Of a stretch of DNA of 35,956 nucleotides, positions 8,418 to 16,951 are shown piece by piece (the stretch's first letter is position 1; each line of letters begins with the position of its first letter). The stretch is from DAOTEJ01 sp035454085 (GTDB taxonomy: Bacteria; Pseudomonadota; Gammaproteobacteria; Burkholderiales; Burkholderiaceae_F). Made by a program: the position numbers and the translations under genes. The notes under the pieces were generated by a model that was not told the DNA's origin, searched no databases, and was given only the letters and a program-made list of their open reading frames with translations. The stretch is taken from contig DAOTEJ010000018.1 of NCBI GenBank assembly GCA_035454085.1, positions 1 to 35,956 on the forward strand, read 5' to 3'.

Positions 8418-8752
8418 CGCAGGCCGTAGCGCGCGCGCAGGCGCGGGGTCTGGAAGAGCGCCGCGCCAAGCAGGGCCAGCGCCGCCACTGCGCCCAGGAT
8501 GAACGCCAGACGCGTCCAGGGCGCGCCCAGGCTGATGCGCTGCTGCACGAAGCCCACGGTGGTCCAGACCCACTCCGCCGCGCCCAGCACCAGGGCGGTC
8601 TGCACCACGCGCGCCACCCAGGCGCGCGGCAGCGCAAGCAGGCCGGTAAGTGCGACGCACAGAAGGGCGAGGGGCCACTCGCCGGCCCGGTAGAAGTGGG
8701 CGCCGAGCACGAGCAGCGACAGCGCGGCAGGCAGGGTGAGCAGGAAGTTCAT
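8414..8752 (-). CDS. Small integral membrane protein, four predicted helices
   Basis: The 112-residue protein has four hydrophobic stretches at roughly residues 3-20, 28-42, 49-70 and 82-100. Short charged links and a basic tail RLRARYGLR separate or follow them. The motifs HFYRAGEW and PWTRLAFILGAVA recall a conserved uncharacterised proteobacterial membrane family, from memory rather than a search. The ATG at 8752 begins right before the first membrane segment. A longer in-frame start at 8830 exists, but neither has a clear ribosome binding site. It is convergent with the M20D gene, sharing stop-codon bases (8414-8417), and divergent from uvrA. No function is assigned. Confidence 0.7.
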   Translation of the reverse strand: MNFLLTLPAALSLLVLGAHFYRAGEWPLALLCVALTGLLALPRAWVARVVQTALVLGAAEWVWTTVGFVQQRISLGAPWTRLAFILGAVAALALLGAALFQTPRLRARYGLR

Positions 8753-8916
8753 GGCGCAAGACCAGGCAAGAGTGCAGACGGACGCGAGCATCGCGGCCCG
8801 GGCGCGCTGCTGGTTTGATCCCGGTCGCACCGCACCGAAGGAGGTAGGCTTGGCTGCGGGCCAACCCTGAGGCGCGCATCGCGCCGCGCGCTCCGGGCCG
8901 GGTCACAGCGATTGCC

Positions 8917-8922
8917 TAGACT
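8917..8922 (+). promoter_or_regulatory. Possible -10 box for the tandem uvrA (TAGACT)
   Basis: GATTGCCTAGACTGG lies about 40 bases upstream of the uvrA ATG. The -35 region is weak and no CTGT-N8-ACAG type LexA box is seen. No Shine-Dalgarno sequence precedes the ATG, as the leader is C-rich. The rest of the 209-bp divergent region (8753-8961) shows no other clear element. Confidence 0.25.
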
Positions 8923-8961
8923 GGCGGGGTTCCCGTCGCGCCCGCACCCCTGCCCCCGTCC

Positions 8962-11900
8962 ATGTCCGCCTCCGATCCCAAGACCATCCGCATCCGCGGC
9001 GCGCGCCAGAACAACCTGCGCAACCTCGACCTCGACCTGCCCACCGGCGAGCTCACCGTGGTCACCGGCGTGTCGGGATCGGGCAAGAGCTCGCTGGTGT
9101 TCGACACGCTCTACGCCGAGGGCCAGCGCCGCTACGTCGAGACCTTCAGTCCCTACGCGCGCCAGTTCCTCGACCGCATGGACCGGCCGCAGGTGGACCG
9201 CATCGAGGGCGTGCCGCCGGCCATCGCCATCGACCAGACCAATCCGGTGCGCACCTCGCGCTCGACGGTGGGCACGATGACCGAGCTCAACGACCACCTC
9301 AAGCTGCTGTTCGCGCGCGCCGCGCACCTGCACTGCCGGCGCTGCGGCGAGCGGGTGGAGCGCGACACCCCCGCGGGCATCTTCAGCAAGCTCGCGGCGC
9401 GCGCCCAGGCGGCCGGCGACCCGCGCGTGGTGCTGAGCTTCGAGGTGCCGGTGCCCAGCAACTTCAAGGAAGAGGAAGTGCGCGCCGCGCTCGAGGCCCA
9501 GGGCTACACGCGCATCCACGCCGAGCGCGATGCCGGCGGCCAGAAGCGCCTCGATGTGGTGGCCGACCGCCTGCGCCTGGGCGGCGCCGAACGCGCCCGC
9601 GTGCTGGATGCGATCGAGCGCGCCCTGCGCCTGGGCGGCGGCCGCGTCGCCGCTCACGCCCAGGACGACGACGGCGCCACCACCGCCACCTGGAAGTTCA
9701 GCGAGGGCCTGCACTGCGCCGACTGCGACATCGCCTACGAGACGCCGCACCCCTCCACCTTCAGCTTCAACTCGCCCCTGGGCGCGTGCGAGACCTGCCG
9801 CGGCTTCGGTCGGGTGATCGGAGTCGACTTCGGGCTGGTGATCCCCGACCGTGGCAAGTCGCTCGCCGAAGGCGCGGTCAAGCCCTGGCAGACCAAGAGC
9901 TTCGAGGACTGCCAGCGCGACCTGGTGAAGTTCGCGCGCCGCGACGGGGTGGCGCTCGACGTGCCATTCCGGGACCTGCCGGCCGAGCACCAGCACTGGG
10001 TGCTCGAGGGCGAGCCCGCCTGGAAGGGCAAGTGGCAGACCCAGTGGTACGGCGTGCGGCACTTCTTTGCCTGGCTCGAGAGCAAGGCCTACAAGATGCA
10101 CATCCGCGTGCTCCTCTCGCGCTACCGCAGCTACACCGAGTGCCCCACCTGCGCCGGCGCGCGCCTCAAGCCCGAGGCGCTGCTGTGGCGCGTGGGCACC
10201 GCAGCCGACGCGGCGCGCGCCCTGGCGCCACGCGGCAGCGACGAGGCCGGCGCCGATGCCCAGGCGCACGTCGCGCCCGGCGCCCGCGCCGAGCGCGACG
10301 CGCCGAGCTACCGCCGCTATCTGCCGGTGAGCGTGGCCTGGTCGCGCGCCACGCTCGACGCCCTGCCGGGCCTGGCGATCCACGACCTGATGCTGCTGCC
10401 CATCGAGCGCATCAGGAGCTTCTTCGACTCGCTCGCCCTGCCCGCCCCGTTCGACGAGGCGAGCGAGATGCTGCTAGAGGAGATCCGCGCGCGGCTCAAG
10501 TTCCTGGTCGACGTGGGCCTGGGCTACCTCACGCTGGACCGCCAGAGCCGCACGCTGTCGGGCGGCGAGGTCCAGCGCATCAACCTGACCACGGCGCTGG
10601 GCACCTCGCTGGTCAACACGCTGTTCGTGCTCGACGAGCCCAGCATCGGCCTGCACCCGCGCGACATGGACCGCGTCACCCGCGTGATGCACCGCCTGCG
10701 CGACGCGGGCAACACCCTGGTGGTGGTCGAGCACGACCCGCAGGTGATGCTCGCCGCCGACCGCGTGATCGACATGGGCCCGGGCCCGGGCGAGCGCGGC
10801 GGGCGCATCGTCTTCAACGGCAGCCCGGCCGCGCTCAAGCGGGCCGGGACGCTCACCGGGCGCTACCTGGGCGGCGCGCTGCGCATGGACAAGCCCTTCC
10901 GCGAGCCGGTGAGCGGCAAGACGCCGAAGATCGTGGTGCAGGGCGCGCGCGAGCACAACCTCAAGCGCATCGACGTCGAGGTCCCGCTCAAGCGCCTGGT
11001 GGCGGTGACGGGCGTGTCGGGCTCTGGCAAGTCCACCTTGATCCAGGACGTGCTCGTGCCCGCGCTGCTGCAGGCCAAGGGCCGCGCCACCGAGGCAGCG
11101 GGCGCGCACGACGCGGTGCTGGGGGCCGACTGGATCGACGACCTCGCCTTCGTGGACCAGAGCCCGATCGGCAAGACCACGCGCTCCAATCCCGCGAGCT
11201 ACGTGGGCGCCTTCGATGCGCTGCGCGCCATCTTCGCCAAGGCGGAGCTCGCCCGCGAGCGCGGCTACACCGCCGGCACCTTCAGCTTCAACAGCGGCGA
11301 CGGGCGCTGCCCCACCTGCGGCGGCAACGGCTTCGAGCACGTCGAGATGCAATTCCTCTCGGACGTCTACCTGCGCTGCCCCGACTGCGACGGCAAGCGC
11401 TACCGGCCCGAGACCCTGGAGGTCACGATCGCCCGCGGCGGGCGCGAGCTCGACATCGCGCAGGTGCTGGACCTCACGGTGAGCGAGGCGGTGCAGCTCT
11501 TCGCCGCCGACCGCGAGGTGCTGCGCGCGCTGGCGCCGCTCGAGGACGTGGGCCTGGAATACCTCAAGCTCGGCCAGCCCGTGCCCACGCTGTCGGGCGG
11601 CGAGGCGCAGCGGCTCAAGCTCGCCGGCTTCCTGGCCCAGGCCGCGAGCGGCAAGCCGCCCACCCGGGGCACGCTCTTCCTGTTCGACGAGCCCACCACC
11701 GGCCTGCACTTCGACGACGTGGCCAAGCTGCTGCGCGCGCTGCGCAAACTGATTGCGGCCGGGCACTCGGTGGTGGTGATCGAGCACAACCTCGACGTGA
11801 TCGACGCCGCCGACTGGCTGATCGACCTCGGCCCCGAGGGCGGCGACGCCGGCGGTCGCCTGATGGGCGCAGGCACGCCCGACGAGCTGATCGCCCTGCC

Positions 11901-14679
11901 CGCCTCGCACACCGGGCGCGCGCTGGCGGCCTACCGCGCGACGCTGGCGGGTGGCCGCGCCGAGGCGCGCGCCGGCAGCGCCGCCACCGTGGCCTTCGCC
12001 GAGGAGCCGCGCGCCGACTTCGGCGTGCCGCTGCAGACCCAGCTCGCTGCGCGGCGCGCCGCGCAGCGCAATGCGATCGAGGTGGTGCACGCGCGCGAGC
12101 ACAACCTGAAGAACATCACGGTCGAGATCCCGCGCGATCAGTTCACGGTGATCACCGGCGTGTCGGGCAGCGGCAAGAGCACGCTCGCCTTCGACATCCT
12201 GTTCAACGAGGGTCAGCGGCGTTACCTGGAGTCGCTCAACGCCTACGCGCGCTCGATCGTGCAGCCGGCCGGCCGGCCCGACGTGGACGCGATCTACGGC
12301 ATCCCGCCCACCGTGGCGATCGAGCAGCGCACCTCGCGCGGCGGGCGCAAGTCCACCGTGGCCACGCTCACCGAGGTCTATCACTTCCTGCGCCTGCTCT
12401 ACGTCAAGCTCGGCGTGCAGCACTGCCCCGACTGCGGCGTGGCGGTCACGCCGCAGAGCTTCGACGCCATCGTGGCCGGCGTGATGAAGGAACTGCGCGG
12501 CACCCACGTGGGCGTGCTGGCGCCACTGGTGGTCAACCGCAAGGGCGTCTACACCGATCTGGCCAAGTGGGCGCACGGCAAGGGCCACACGCATCTGCGC
12601 GTGGACGGCGCCTTCCTGCCCACGGCGAAGTTCCCGCGCATCGAGCGCTTCAGGGAACACACGATCGAGCTGCCGGTGGGCGATGTGGTGGTCGGCCCCG
12701 ACACCGAGCCGCGCCTGCGCGCGCTGCTCGCCGAGGCGCTCAAGCACGGCCACGGCGTGGTGACGCTCGCCTGGCCGCTGGCCGACCTGCAGGCGGCCAT
12801 TGCGCGCGGCGCGCCCGCACCGCGCCTGGCCCAGAAGAGCTGGTCCACGCAGCGCGCGTGCTCGAGCTGCGGCGCGAGCTTCCCCGAGCCCGACCCGCGG
12901 CTGTTCTCGTACAACAGCAAGCACGGCTGGTGCGAGGCCTGCTTCGGCACCGGTCTCAAGCTCACGGGCTTCGACGCCGAGCAAAGCGGCGAGGAGATCC
13001 AGTGGAACGCCTGGTACGAGGGCGCCACCGAGCCCTGCGAGTCTTGCCACGGCCAGCGCCTCAACCGCGTGGCGCGGGCGGTGAAGTTTGCGGGGCGCTC
13101 GATCGCCGAGCTGGCGCAACTGCCGGTCGATCAGGCGCGCGGCCTGTTCGCGGGCCTGGTGCTGGGCGGCCGCGAAGCCGAGATCGCGCGCGACGCGCTG
13201 GCCGAGATCCGCGGCCGGCTCGAGTTCCTGGAGGAGGTCGGCCTGGGCTACCTGGCGCTCGACCGCGCCGCGCCCACGCTGTCCGGTGGCGAGGCGCAGC
13301 GCATCCGCCTGGCCGCGCAGCTGGGCAGCAATCTGCAGGGCGTGTGCTACGTGCTGGACGAACCCACCATCGGCCTGCATCCGCGCGACAACCGCATCCT
13401 GCTGGCCGCGCTCGACAAGCTCGCGCGCAAGGGCAATACGCTGGTGGTGGTGGAGCACGACGAGGACACCATCCGCCGCGCCGGGCACCTGATCGACATC
13501 GGCCCCGCCGCCGGCGTGCGCGGCGGGCGCGTGGTGGCCCAGGGCACGGTGGCCGACCTGATGGCCGCCGAGGACTCGCTCACCGGCCGCTACCTGCGTA
13601 CCCCGCTCGCGCACGCCCCGCAGCCGCGCCGGCCGGTGACGGCCGCCACGCCGCGCGTCACGGTGCGCGACGCCCGCCTGCACAACCTGGCACAGCCCGA
13701 GGCGAGCTTCCCGCTCGGGCGCCTGAGCGTGGTGACGGGCGTGTCGGGCTCGGGCAAGTCCACGCTCGCGCGTGACGTGCTGCTCGCCAACCTGCAGCGC
13801 GCCCTGAGCCGCGAGGGCACGAGCGGCCTGTGGGCGGGCTGCGCGGGCATCGAAGGCTGGGCTCAGGTGGACCGCGTGCTGGAGGTGGACCAGACCCCCA
13901 TCGGCAAGACACCGCGCTCCTGTCCCGCCACCTACGTGGGCTTCTGGGACGCGATCCGCAAGCTCTACGCCGACACCCTGGAGGCGCGCACGCGCGGCTA
14001 CGGGGCCGGGCGCTTTTCCTTCAACACCAAGGGCGGGCGCTGCGAGGCCTGCGAGGGCCAGGGCATCCGCACCATCGAGATGAGCTTCCTGCCCGACGTG
14101 AAGGTGCTGTGCGACGTGTGCGGCGGCGCGCGCTTCAACGAAGAGACGATGGCCGTGCAGTGGAAGGGCCGCAGCATCGGCCAGGTGCTGCAGATGGAGA
14201 TCGACGAGGCCGCGGACTTCTTTGCCGCCCACGCCGCCATCGCCCACCCGCTGCGCCTGCTGCAGGACGTGGGCCTGGGCTACCTGACCCTGGGCCAGCC
14301 CTCGCCCACCCTGTCGGGCGGTGAAGCCCAGCGCATCAAGCTGGTGACCGAACTGGCCAAGGTGCGCGACGACGTGGCGCGCCGCGGGCAGAAGCCTCCG
14401 CACACTTTCTACGTGCTCGACGAGCCGACCGTGGGCCTGCACATGGCCGACGTCGAGAAGCTGATCCGCGTGCTGCATCGCCTGGTGGATGCCGGCAACA
14501 CGGTGGTGGTGATCGAGCACAACCTCGACCTGATCGCCGAGGCCGACTGGATCCTGGACCTAGGCCCCGAGGGCGGCACCGGCGGCGGCCGCGTGGTGGC
14601 CGAGGGCAGCCCCGCGCAGATCATCGCCGCGGGCACGCATACGGGAGGGGCGCTGCGGGAGTTCCTACGCGGGCGCTAA
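8962..14679 (+). CDS. uvrA: Tandem (double-length) UvrA-type excinuclease ATPase
   Basis: The 1,905-residue protein is two full UvrA units joined in one chain; ordinary UvrA is about 940-970. Unit 1 covers about 1-1000 and unit 2 starts near residue 1037, after a linker rich in Ala, Arg and Gly. Four Walker A motifs GVSGSGKS[ST] start at residues 36, 684, 1066 and 1593. Each of the four ATPase domains has an LSGG-E-[VA]-QR signature and a DEP[ST]-GLH Walker B region. CxxC pairs resembling the UvrA zinc modules recur in both units (CADC/CETC, CPTC/CPDC, CSSC/CEAC, CEAC/CDVC). Both units keep a segment between the first CxxC and the signature that aligns by eye with the UvrB-binding domain. A normal uvrA should exist elsewhere. 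The role, in DNA repair or in tolerance of DNA-binding drugs as suggested for other UvrA paralogues, is open. It is probably transcribed alone. Confidence 0.9.
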   Translation: MSASDPKTIRIRGARQNNLRNLDLDLPTGELTVVTGVSGSGKSSLVFDTLYAEGQRRYVETFSPYARQFLDRMDRPQVDRIEGVPPAIAIDQTNPVRTSRSTVGTMTELNDHLKLLFARAAHLHCRRCGERVERDTPAGIFSKLAARAQAAGDPRVVLSFEVPVPSNFKEEEVRAALEAQGYTRIHAERDAGGQKRLDVVADRLRLGGAERARVLDAIERALRLGGGRVAAHAQDDDGATTATWKFSEGLHCADCDIAYETPHPSTFSFNSPLGACETCRGFGRVIGVDFGLVIPDRGKSLAEGAVKPWQTKSFEDCQRDLVKFARRDGVALDVPFRDLPAEHQHWVLEGEPAWKGKWQTQWYGVRHFFAWLESKAYKMHIRVLLSRYRSYTECPTCAGARLKPEALLWRVGTAADAARALAPRGSDEAGADAQAHVAPGARAERDAPSYRRYLPVSVAWSRATLDALPGLAIHDLMLLPIERIRSFFDSLALPAPFDEASEMLLEEIRARLKFLVDVGLGYLTLDRQSRTLSGGEVQRINLTTALGTSLVNTLFVLDEPSIGLHPRDMDRVTRVMHRLRDAGNTLVVVEHDPQVMLAADRVIDMGPGPGERGGRIVFNGSPAALKRAGTLTGRYLGGALRMDKPFREPVSGKTPKIVVQGAREHNLKRIDVEVPLKRLVAVTGVSGSGKSTLIQDVLVPALLQAKGRATEAAGAHDAVLGADWIDDLAFVDQSPIGKTTRSNPASYVGAFDALRAIFAKAELARERGYTAGTFSFNSGDGRCPTCGGNGFEHVEMQFLSDVYLRCPDCDGKRYRPETLEVTIARGGRELDIAQVLDLTVSEAVQLFAADREVLRALAPLEDVGLEYLKLGQPVPTLSGGEAQRLKLAGFLAQAASGKPPTRGTLFLFDEPTTGLHFDDVAKLLRALRKLIAAGHSVVVIEHNLDVIDAADWLIDLGPEGGDAGGRLMGAGTPDELIALPASHTGRALAAYRATLAGGRAEARAGSAATVAFAEEPRADFGVPLQTQLAARRAAQRNAIEVVHAREHNLKNITVEIPRDQFTVITGVSGSGKSTLAFDILFNEGQRRYLESLNAYARSIVQPAGRPDVDAIYGIPPTVAIEQRTSRGGRKSTVATLTEVYHFLRLLYVKLGVQHCPDCGVAVTPQSFDAIVAGVMKELRGTHVGVLAPLVVNRKGVYTDLAKWAHGKGHTHLRVDGAFLPTAKFPRIERFREHTIELPVGDVVVGPDTEPRLRALLAEALKHGHGVVTLAWPLADLQAAIARGAPAPRLAQKSWSTQRACSSCGASFPEPDPRLFSYNSKHGWCEACFGTGLKLTGFDAEQSGEEIQWNAWYEGATEPCESCHGQRLNRVARAVKFAGRSIAELAQLPVDQARGLFAGLVLGGREAEIARDALAEIRGRLEFLEEVGLGYLALDRAAPTLSGGEAQRIRLAAQLGSNLQGVCYVLDEPTIGLHPRDNRILLAALDKLARKGNTLVVVEHDEDTIRRAGHLIDIGPAAGVRGGRVVAQGTVADLMAAEDSLTGRYLRTPLAHAPQPRRPVTAATPRVTVRDARLHNLAQPEASFPLGRLSVVTGVSGSGKSTLARDVLLANLQRALSREGTSGLWAGCAGIEGWAQVDRVLEVDQTPIGKTPRSCPATYVGFWDAIRKLYADTLEARTRGYGAGRFSFNTKGGRCEACEGQGIRTIEMSFLPDVKVLCDVCGGARFNEETMAVQWKGRSIGQVLQMEIDEAADFFAAHAAIAHPLRLLQDVGLGYLTLGQPSPTLSGGEAQRIKLVTELAKVRDDVARRGQKPPHTFYVLDEPTVGLHMADVEKLIRVLHRLVDAGNTVVVIEHNLDLIAEADWILDLGPEGGTGGGRVVAEGSPAQIIAAGTHTGGALREFLRGR

Positions 14680-14723
14680 GGCGGCAGCGCCCAAGTGGGA
14701 GGACGACGCCTAGAGAAGGCTCG

Positions 14724-15194
14724 CTAGGACGCTCTCCACGAGAGCCGCTGCACGGTGAACGACACTGGCGTAGTCAGGCGCAGCATCGTGTAGTCGCGGC
14801 GCGTTAGTGGTGCCGCGGGCTCGAAGCACAGCTCGATCGAGGCTTCGGCGAACCGCCCCGCGGCAACGGGACGCATGGGCGCCACATCCCCCTGGGCGGT
14901 GACGAGGCTGAGGTCCGGGAAGAACGGTGGACCGCCGCGCGCGGGGTCGAGAGTGATGCCTTGCGCGCTTACTGACGCGCCCGCCTGAGGCACAAGGCAG
15001 GCGAGCACGTAGGCACCATGAACCAGAGTGACTCCATCAATGGTGACACCAAGGTAGCTACCCGCCTTCAAGGTTTCGTTGCGCAGGAGATCCCCACTCC
15101 AGGTCACCTTGACGCGTGCTTCATCACATGCCGTCAGCAGGAGTGCAGCCGTGACGAGAGTACCGACGAAAAGCGCACGCCCCACTGGAGCCAT
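14724..15194 (-). CDS. Small predicted lipoprotein, unknown function
   Basis: From the ATG at 15194 the product is 156 residues. It has a signal sequence ALFVGTLVTAALLLTAC and the lipidated cysteine at residue 23. The mature part is mostly predicted beta-type (VKVTWSGDLLRNETL, SYLGVTIDGVTLVHG, YTMLRLTTPVSFTV), with cysteines in VLACLV and ELCFEP. I do not recognise the family. In-frame ATGs at 15214 and 15236 would lengthen the N-terminus, and none has a good ribosome binding site, so the start is uncertain. The first part of the gene and its upstream region are clearly poorer in GC than the surroundings. It faces the uvrA gene end to end and follows the PaiB-like gene. Confidence 0.65.
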   Translation of the reverse strand: MAPVGRALFVGTLVTAALLLTACDEARVKVTWSGDLLRNETLKAGSYLGVTIDGVTLVHGAYVLACLVPQAGASVSAQGITLDPARGGPPFFPDLSLVTAQGDVAPMRPVAAGRFAEASIELCFEPAAPLTRRDYTMLRLTTPVSFTVQRLSWRAS

Positions 15195-15327
15195 GCAAGA
15201 GGAGGTCTGCACCATTGGAATCGCCGGAAGAGTCATGAGCCCACGAGTGTGCCGAAGCTGCATTGGCAACAGAACTGCGGTCTTCCCCCGTCTGATCAAG
15301 CAATGCTCCGCTTGACTCGCCGACACT

Positions 15328-15972
15328 TTACCGATCACCCGTCCCGCGTGCGCGCACTTCCCGCACCATCGCTTCGGCGCCAGGAGCACGCTCCGCCTCC
15401 AGCCCGGCGATCACCCCCGCGCGATTCGCCGCCGGCTGGTTCTGGCTGACCTTCCACTTGCCCACCAGGCGCTCGACGCGCAGTTCCAAGCCCACCACCT
15501 GCGCGACCATCTTCTCGATGTAATCGTGCGGCGCGTCGCTCACCGCCCAGGGCTGGGCGCGGGGCGACTCCATCTGCGCGGTCAGGCGGTCGAGCAGGCG
15601 GCGGACCCAGGCCGCGTCGTCGTGGATGTGCAGCCGGCCGTGGGCGTGAACGGTGACGTAGTTCCAGGTCGGCACGACCTTGCCGTGCTCGCGCTTGCTG
15701 GGGTACCAGGACGGGCTGACGTAGGCCTGCGGCCCCTGGAAGATCGCCAGCGCCTCGAGCTCTGCGCCCGCGAACCGCCACAGCGGATTGGCGCGCGCCA
15801 CGTGGCCCAGCAGGGTGGCCTCGCCCGCCACATCGAGTGCGAGGCACAGGGGAAGATGGTTCGCGTCCAGCCCCGCCGCGCCTGCCGTCACCAGCACCGC
15901 CAGCGGCTGCGCCTGGATCAGCGCGTACAGGACCTCGGGACGCGTTTCGGTGAAGTGGCTGGGCAGGTACAC
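15328..15972 (-). CDS. FMN-binding PaiB-family protein
   Basis: The 214-residue protein resembles Bacillus PaiB and other FMN-binding negative regulator proteins with a split-barrel flavin fold. Family motifs are MYLPSHF at the start, SPSWYPSK (86-93), VPTWNYVTVHAHG (100-112) and the C-terminal VERLVGKWKVSQNQP. The start is a GTG at 15972 with AAAGG about nine bases upstream. No paiA-type acetyltransferase is next to it. In many bacteria such proteins are annotated as transcriptional regulators, but a DNA-binding motif is not obvious here and an enzymatic or flavin-related role is equally possible. It lies 52 bases downstream of the PanE-like gene, in the same orientation. Confidence 0.85.
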   Translation of the reverse strand: MYLPSHFTETRPEVLYALIQAQPLAVLVTAGAAGLDANHLPLCLALDVAGEATLLGHVARANPLWRFAGAELEALAIFQGPQAYVSPSWYPSKREHGKVVPTWNYVTVHAHGRLHIHDDAAWVRRLLDRLTAQMESPRAQPWAVSDAPHDYIEKMVAQVVGLELRVERLVGKWKVSQNQPAANRAGVIAGLEAERAPGAEAMVREVRARGTGDR

Positions 15973-16024
15973 GGCATAGGCCTTTGCGCGGGGATGGAGC
16001 GAGTCTGCCGGCGTCGTGCCGCGC

Positions 16025-16951
16025 TCAGGCGAGTCCGGCCTGCGCCAGCTTCACCAGCGCGTGCAGCGTGCGATTGACCGGTGCGTCGAGGCCGAGCTCG
16101 GCCGCGCGGCGCGCCACGAAGCCGTTGAGGTGATCGATCTCGGTGGCGCGGCCGCGCGCCAGGTCCTGGGCGGTGGACGAGACCTGCCGCGGCATGGCGG
16201 GCGCGAGCGCCAGGCAGGCGGCACGCGCGGCCTCGGCGTCGAGCGCCACGCCGCTGGCACGGGCCACGGCCACGACTTCCTCGATCGCCTCGAGCAGCAG
16301 GGCGCGCATCTCGGGCACGCCCATCATGCAGCCGTAGTCGGCGCGGCCCAGCGCGCTGGCGGCGTTGTAGGCGCAGTTGAGCGCGAGCTTCATCCACAAC
16401 TCGGCGGCGAGGTCCGTACTCACGCGGCAAGGCACGCCCGCCGCGGCAAGCCGCGCGGCCCAGGACGCGATGTCCACGCCCGACGCCGCCGGCCAGGCGC
16501 CGAGCACGAGATCGCCGCGGCCGCTGTGCTTCACCACGCCCGGGGCGGACAGTGCCGCGGCCACGTAGACGATCGCGGGCGCCACGGCGCAGGGCAGGTG
16601 GGAGGCGGCGCGCTCGGCGTTATCCACGCCGTTTTGCAGGCACAGCACCAGGGCGTCGCGGGCCAGGTGCGGGGCCAGGGCCTGCGCGGCGGCTTCGGTG
16701 TCGCCACTCTTCACGGCCAGCAGCACGAGTTGCGCGCCGCGGGCGGCTGCCGCTTCGGTGTCTGCGGCCGCACGCACGGTTCGGGTGCCGTCGGCACGCT
16801 CGAGCGTCAGGCCGCGCTCGCGCACCGCGTTCACGTGGGCGGCGCGCCCGATCAGCACCACCGGCCACCCGGCCTGCGCCAGCATGGCGCCGAAGTAGCT
16901 GCCCACCGCTCCCGCGCCCATCACCGCCACGCGCGGCGGCGCGGCGTTCAT
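16025..16951 (-). CDS. panE: 2-dehydropantoate 2-reductase (ketopantoate reductase family)
   Basis: The 308-residue protein would reduce ketopantoate to pantoate with NADPH in pantothenate/CoA synthesis. The Rossmann motif GAGAVG is at 12-17 in VAVMGAGAVGSYFGAML. LCLQNGVDN (about 103-111) carries the conserved Asn. The catalytic lysine is K188 in ELWMKLALNCAYNA, with the helical C-terminal domain after it. The family also contains paralogues of unknown substrate, so panE is likely but not certain. Its ATG overlaps the stop codon of the AI-2E-family gene by four bases (ATGA, 16948-16951), which points to translational coupling. Confidence 0.82.
   Translation of the reverse strand: MNAAPPRVAVMGAGAVGSYFGAMLAQAGWPVVLIGRAAHVNAVRERGLTLERADGTRTVRAAADTEAAAARGAQLVLLAVKSGDTEAAAQALAPHLARDALVLCLQNGVDNAERAASHLPCAVAPAIVYVAAALSAPGVVKHSGRGDLVLGAWPAASGVDIASWAARLAAAGVPCRVSTDLAAELWMKLALNCAYNAASALGRADYGCMMGVPEMRALLLEAIEEVVAVARASGVALDAEAARAACLALAPAMPRQVSSTAQDLARGRATEIDHLNGFVARRAAELGLDAPVNRTLHALVKLAQAGLA

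Noticed and set aside
8753..8961. LexA/SOS box in front of uvrA
   Set aside because: No CTGT-N8-ACAG-like sequence was found; SOS control is not supported from the sequence.
9786..13775. 1,329-codon plus-strand frame overlapping uvrA in another frame
   Set aside because: Arg/Ala/Pro-rich shadow of uvrA; the uvrA frame carries all motifs.
10474..14520. Very long minus-strand open frame (1,348 codons) opposite uvrA
   Set aside because: It is a mirror of the GC-rich uvrA codons, with Ala/His/Arg/Gly-rich sequence and no recognisable domain.
15195..15389. Longer N-terminus for the lipoprotein ending at 14724
   Set aside because: It would put 65 extra residues before the signal peptide and overlap the PaiB-like gene.
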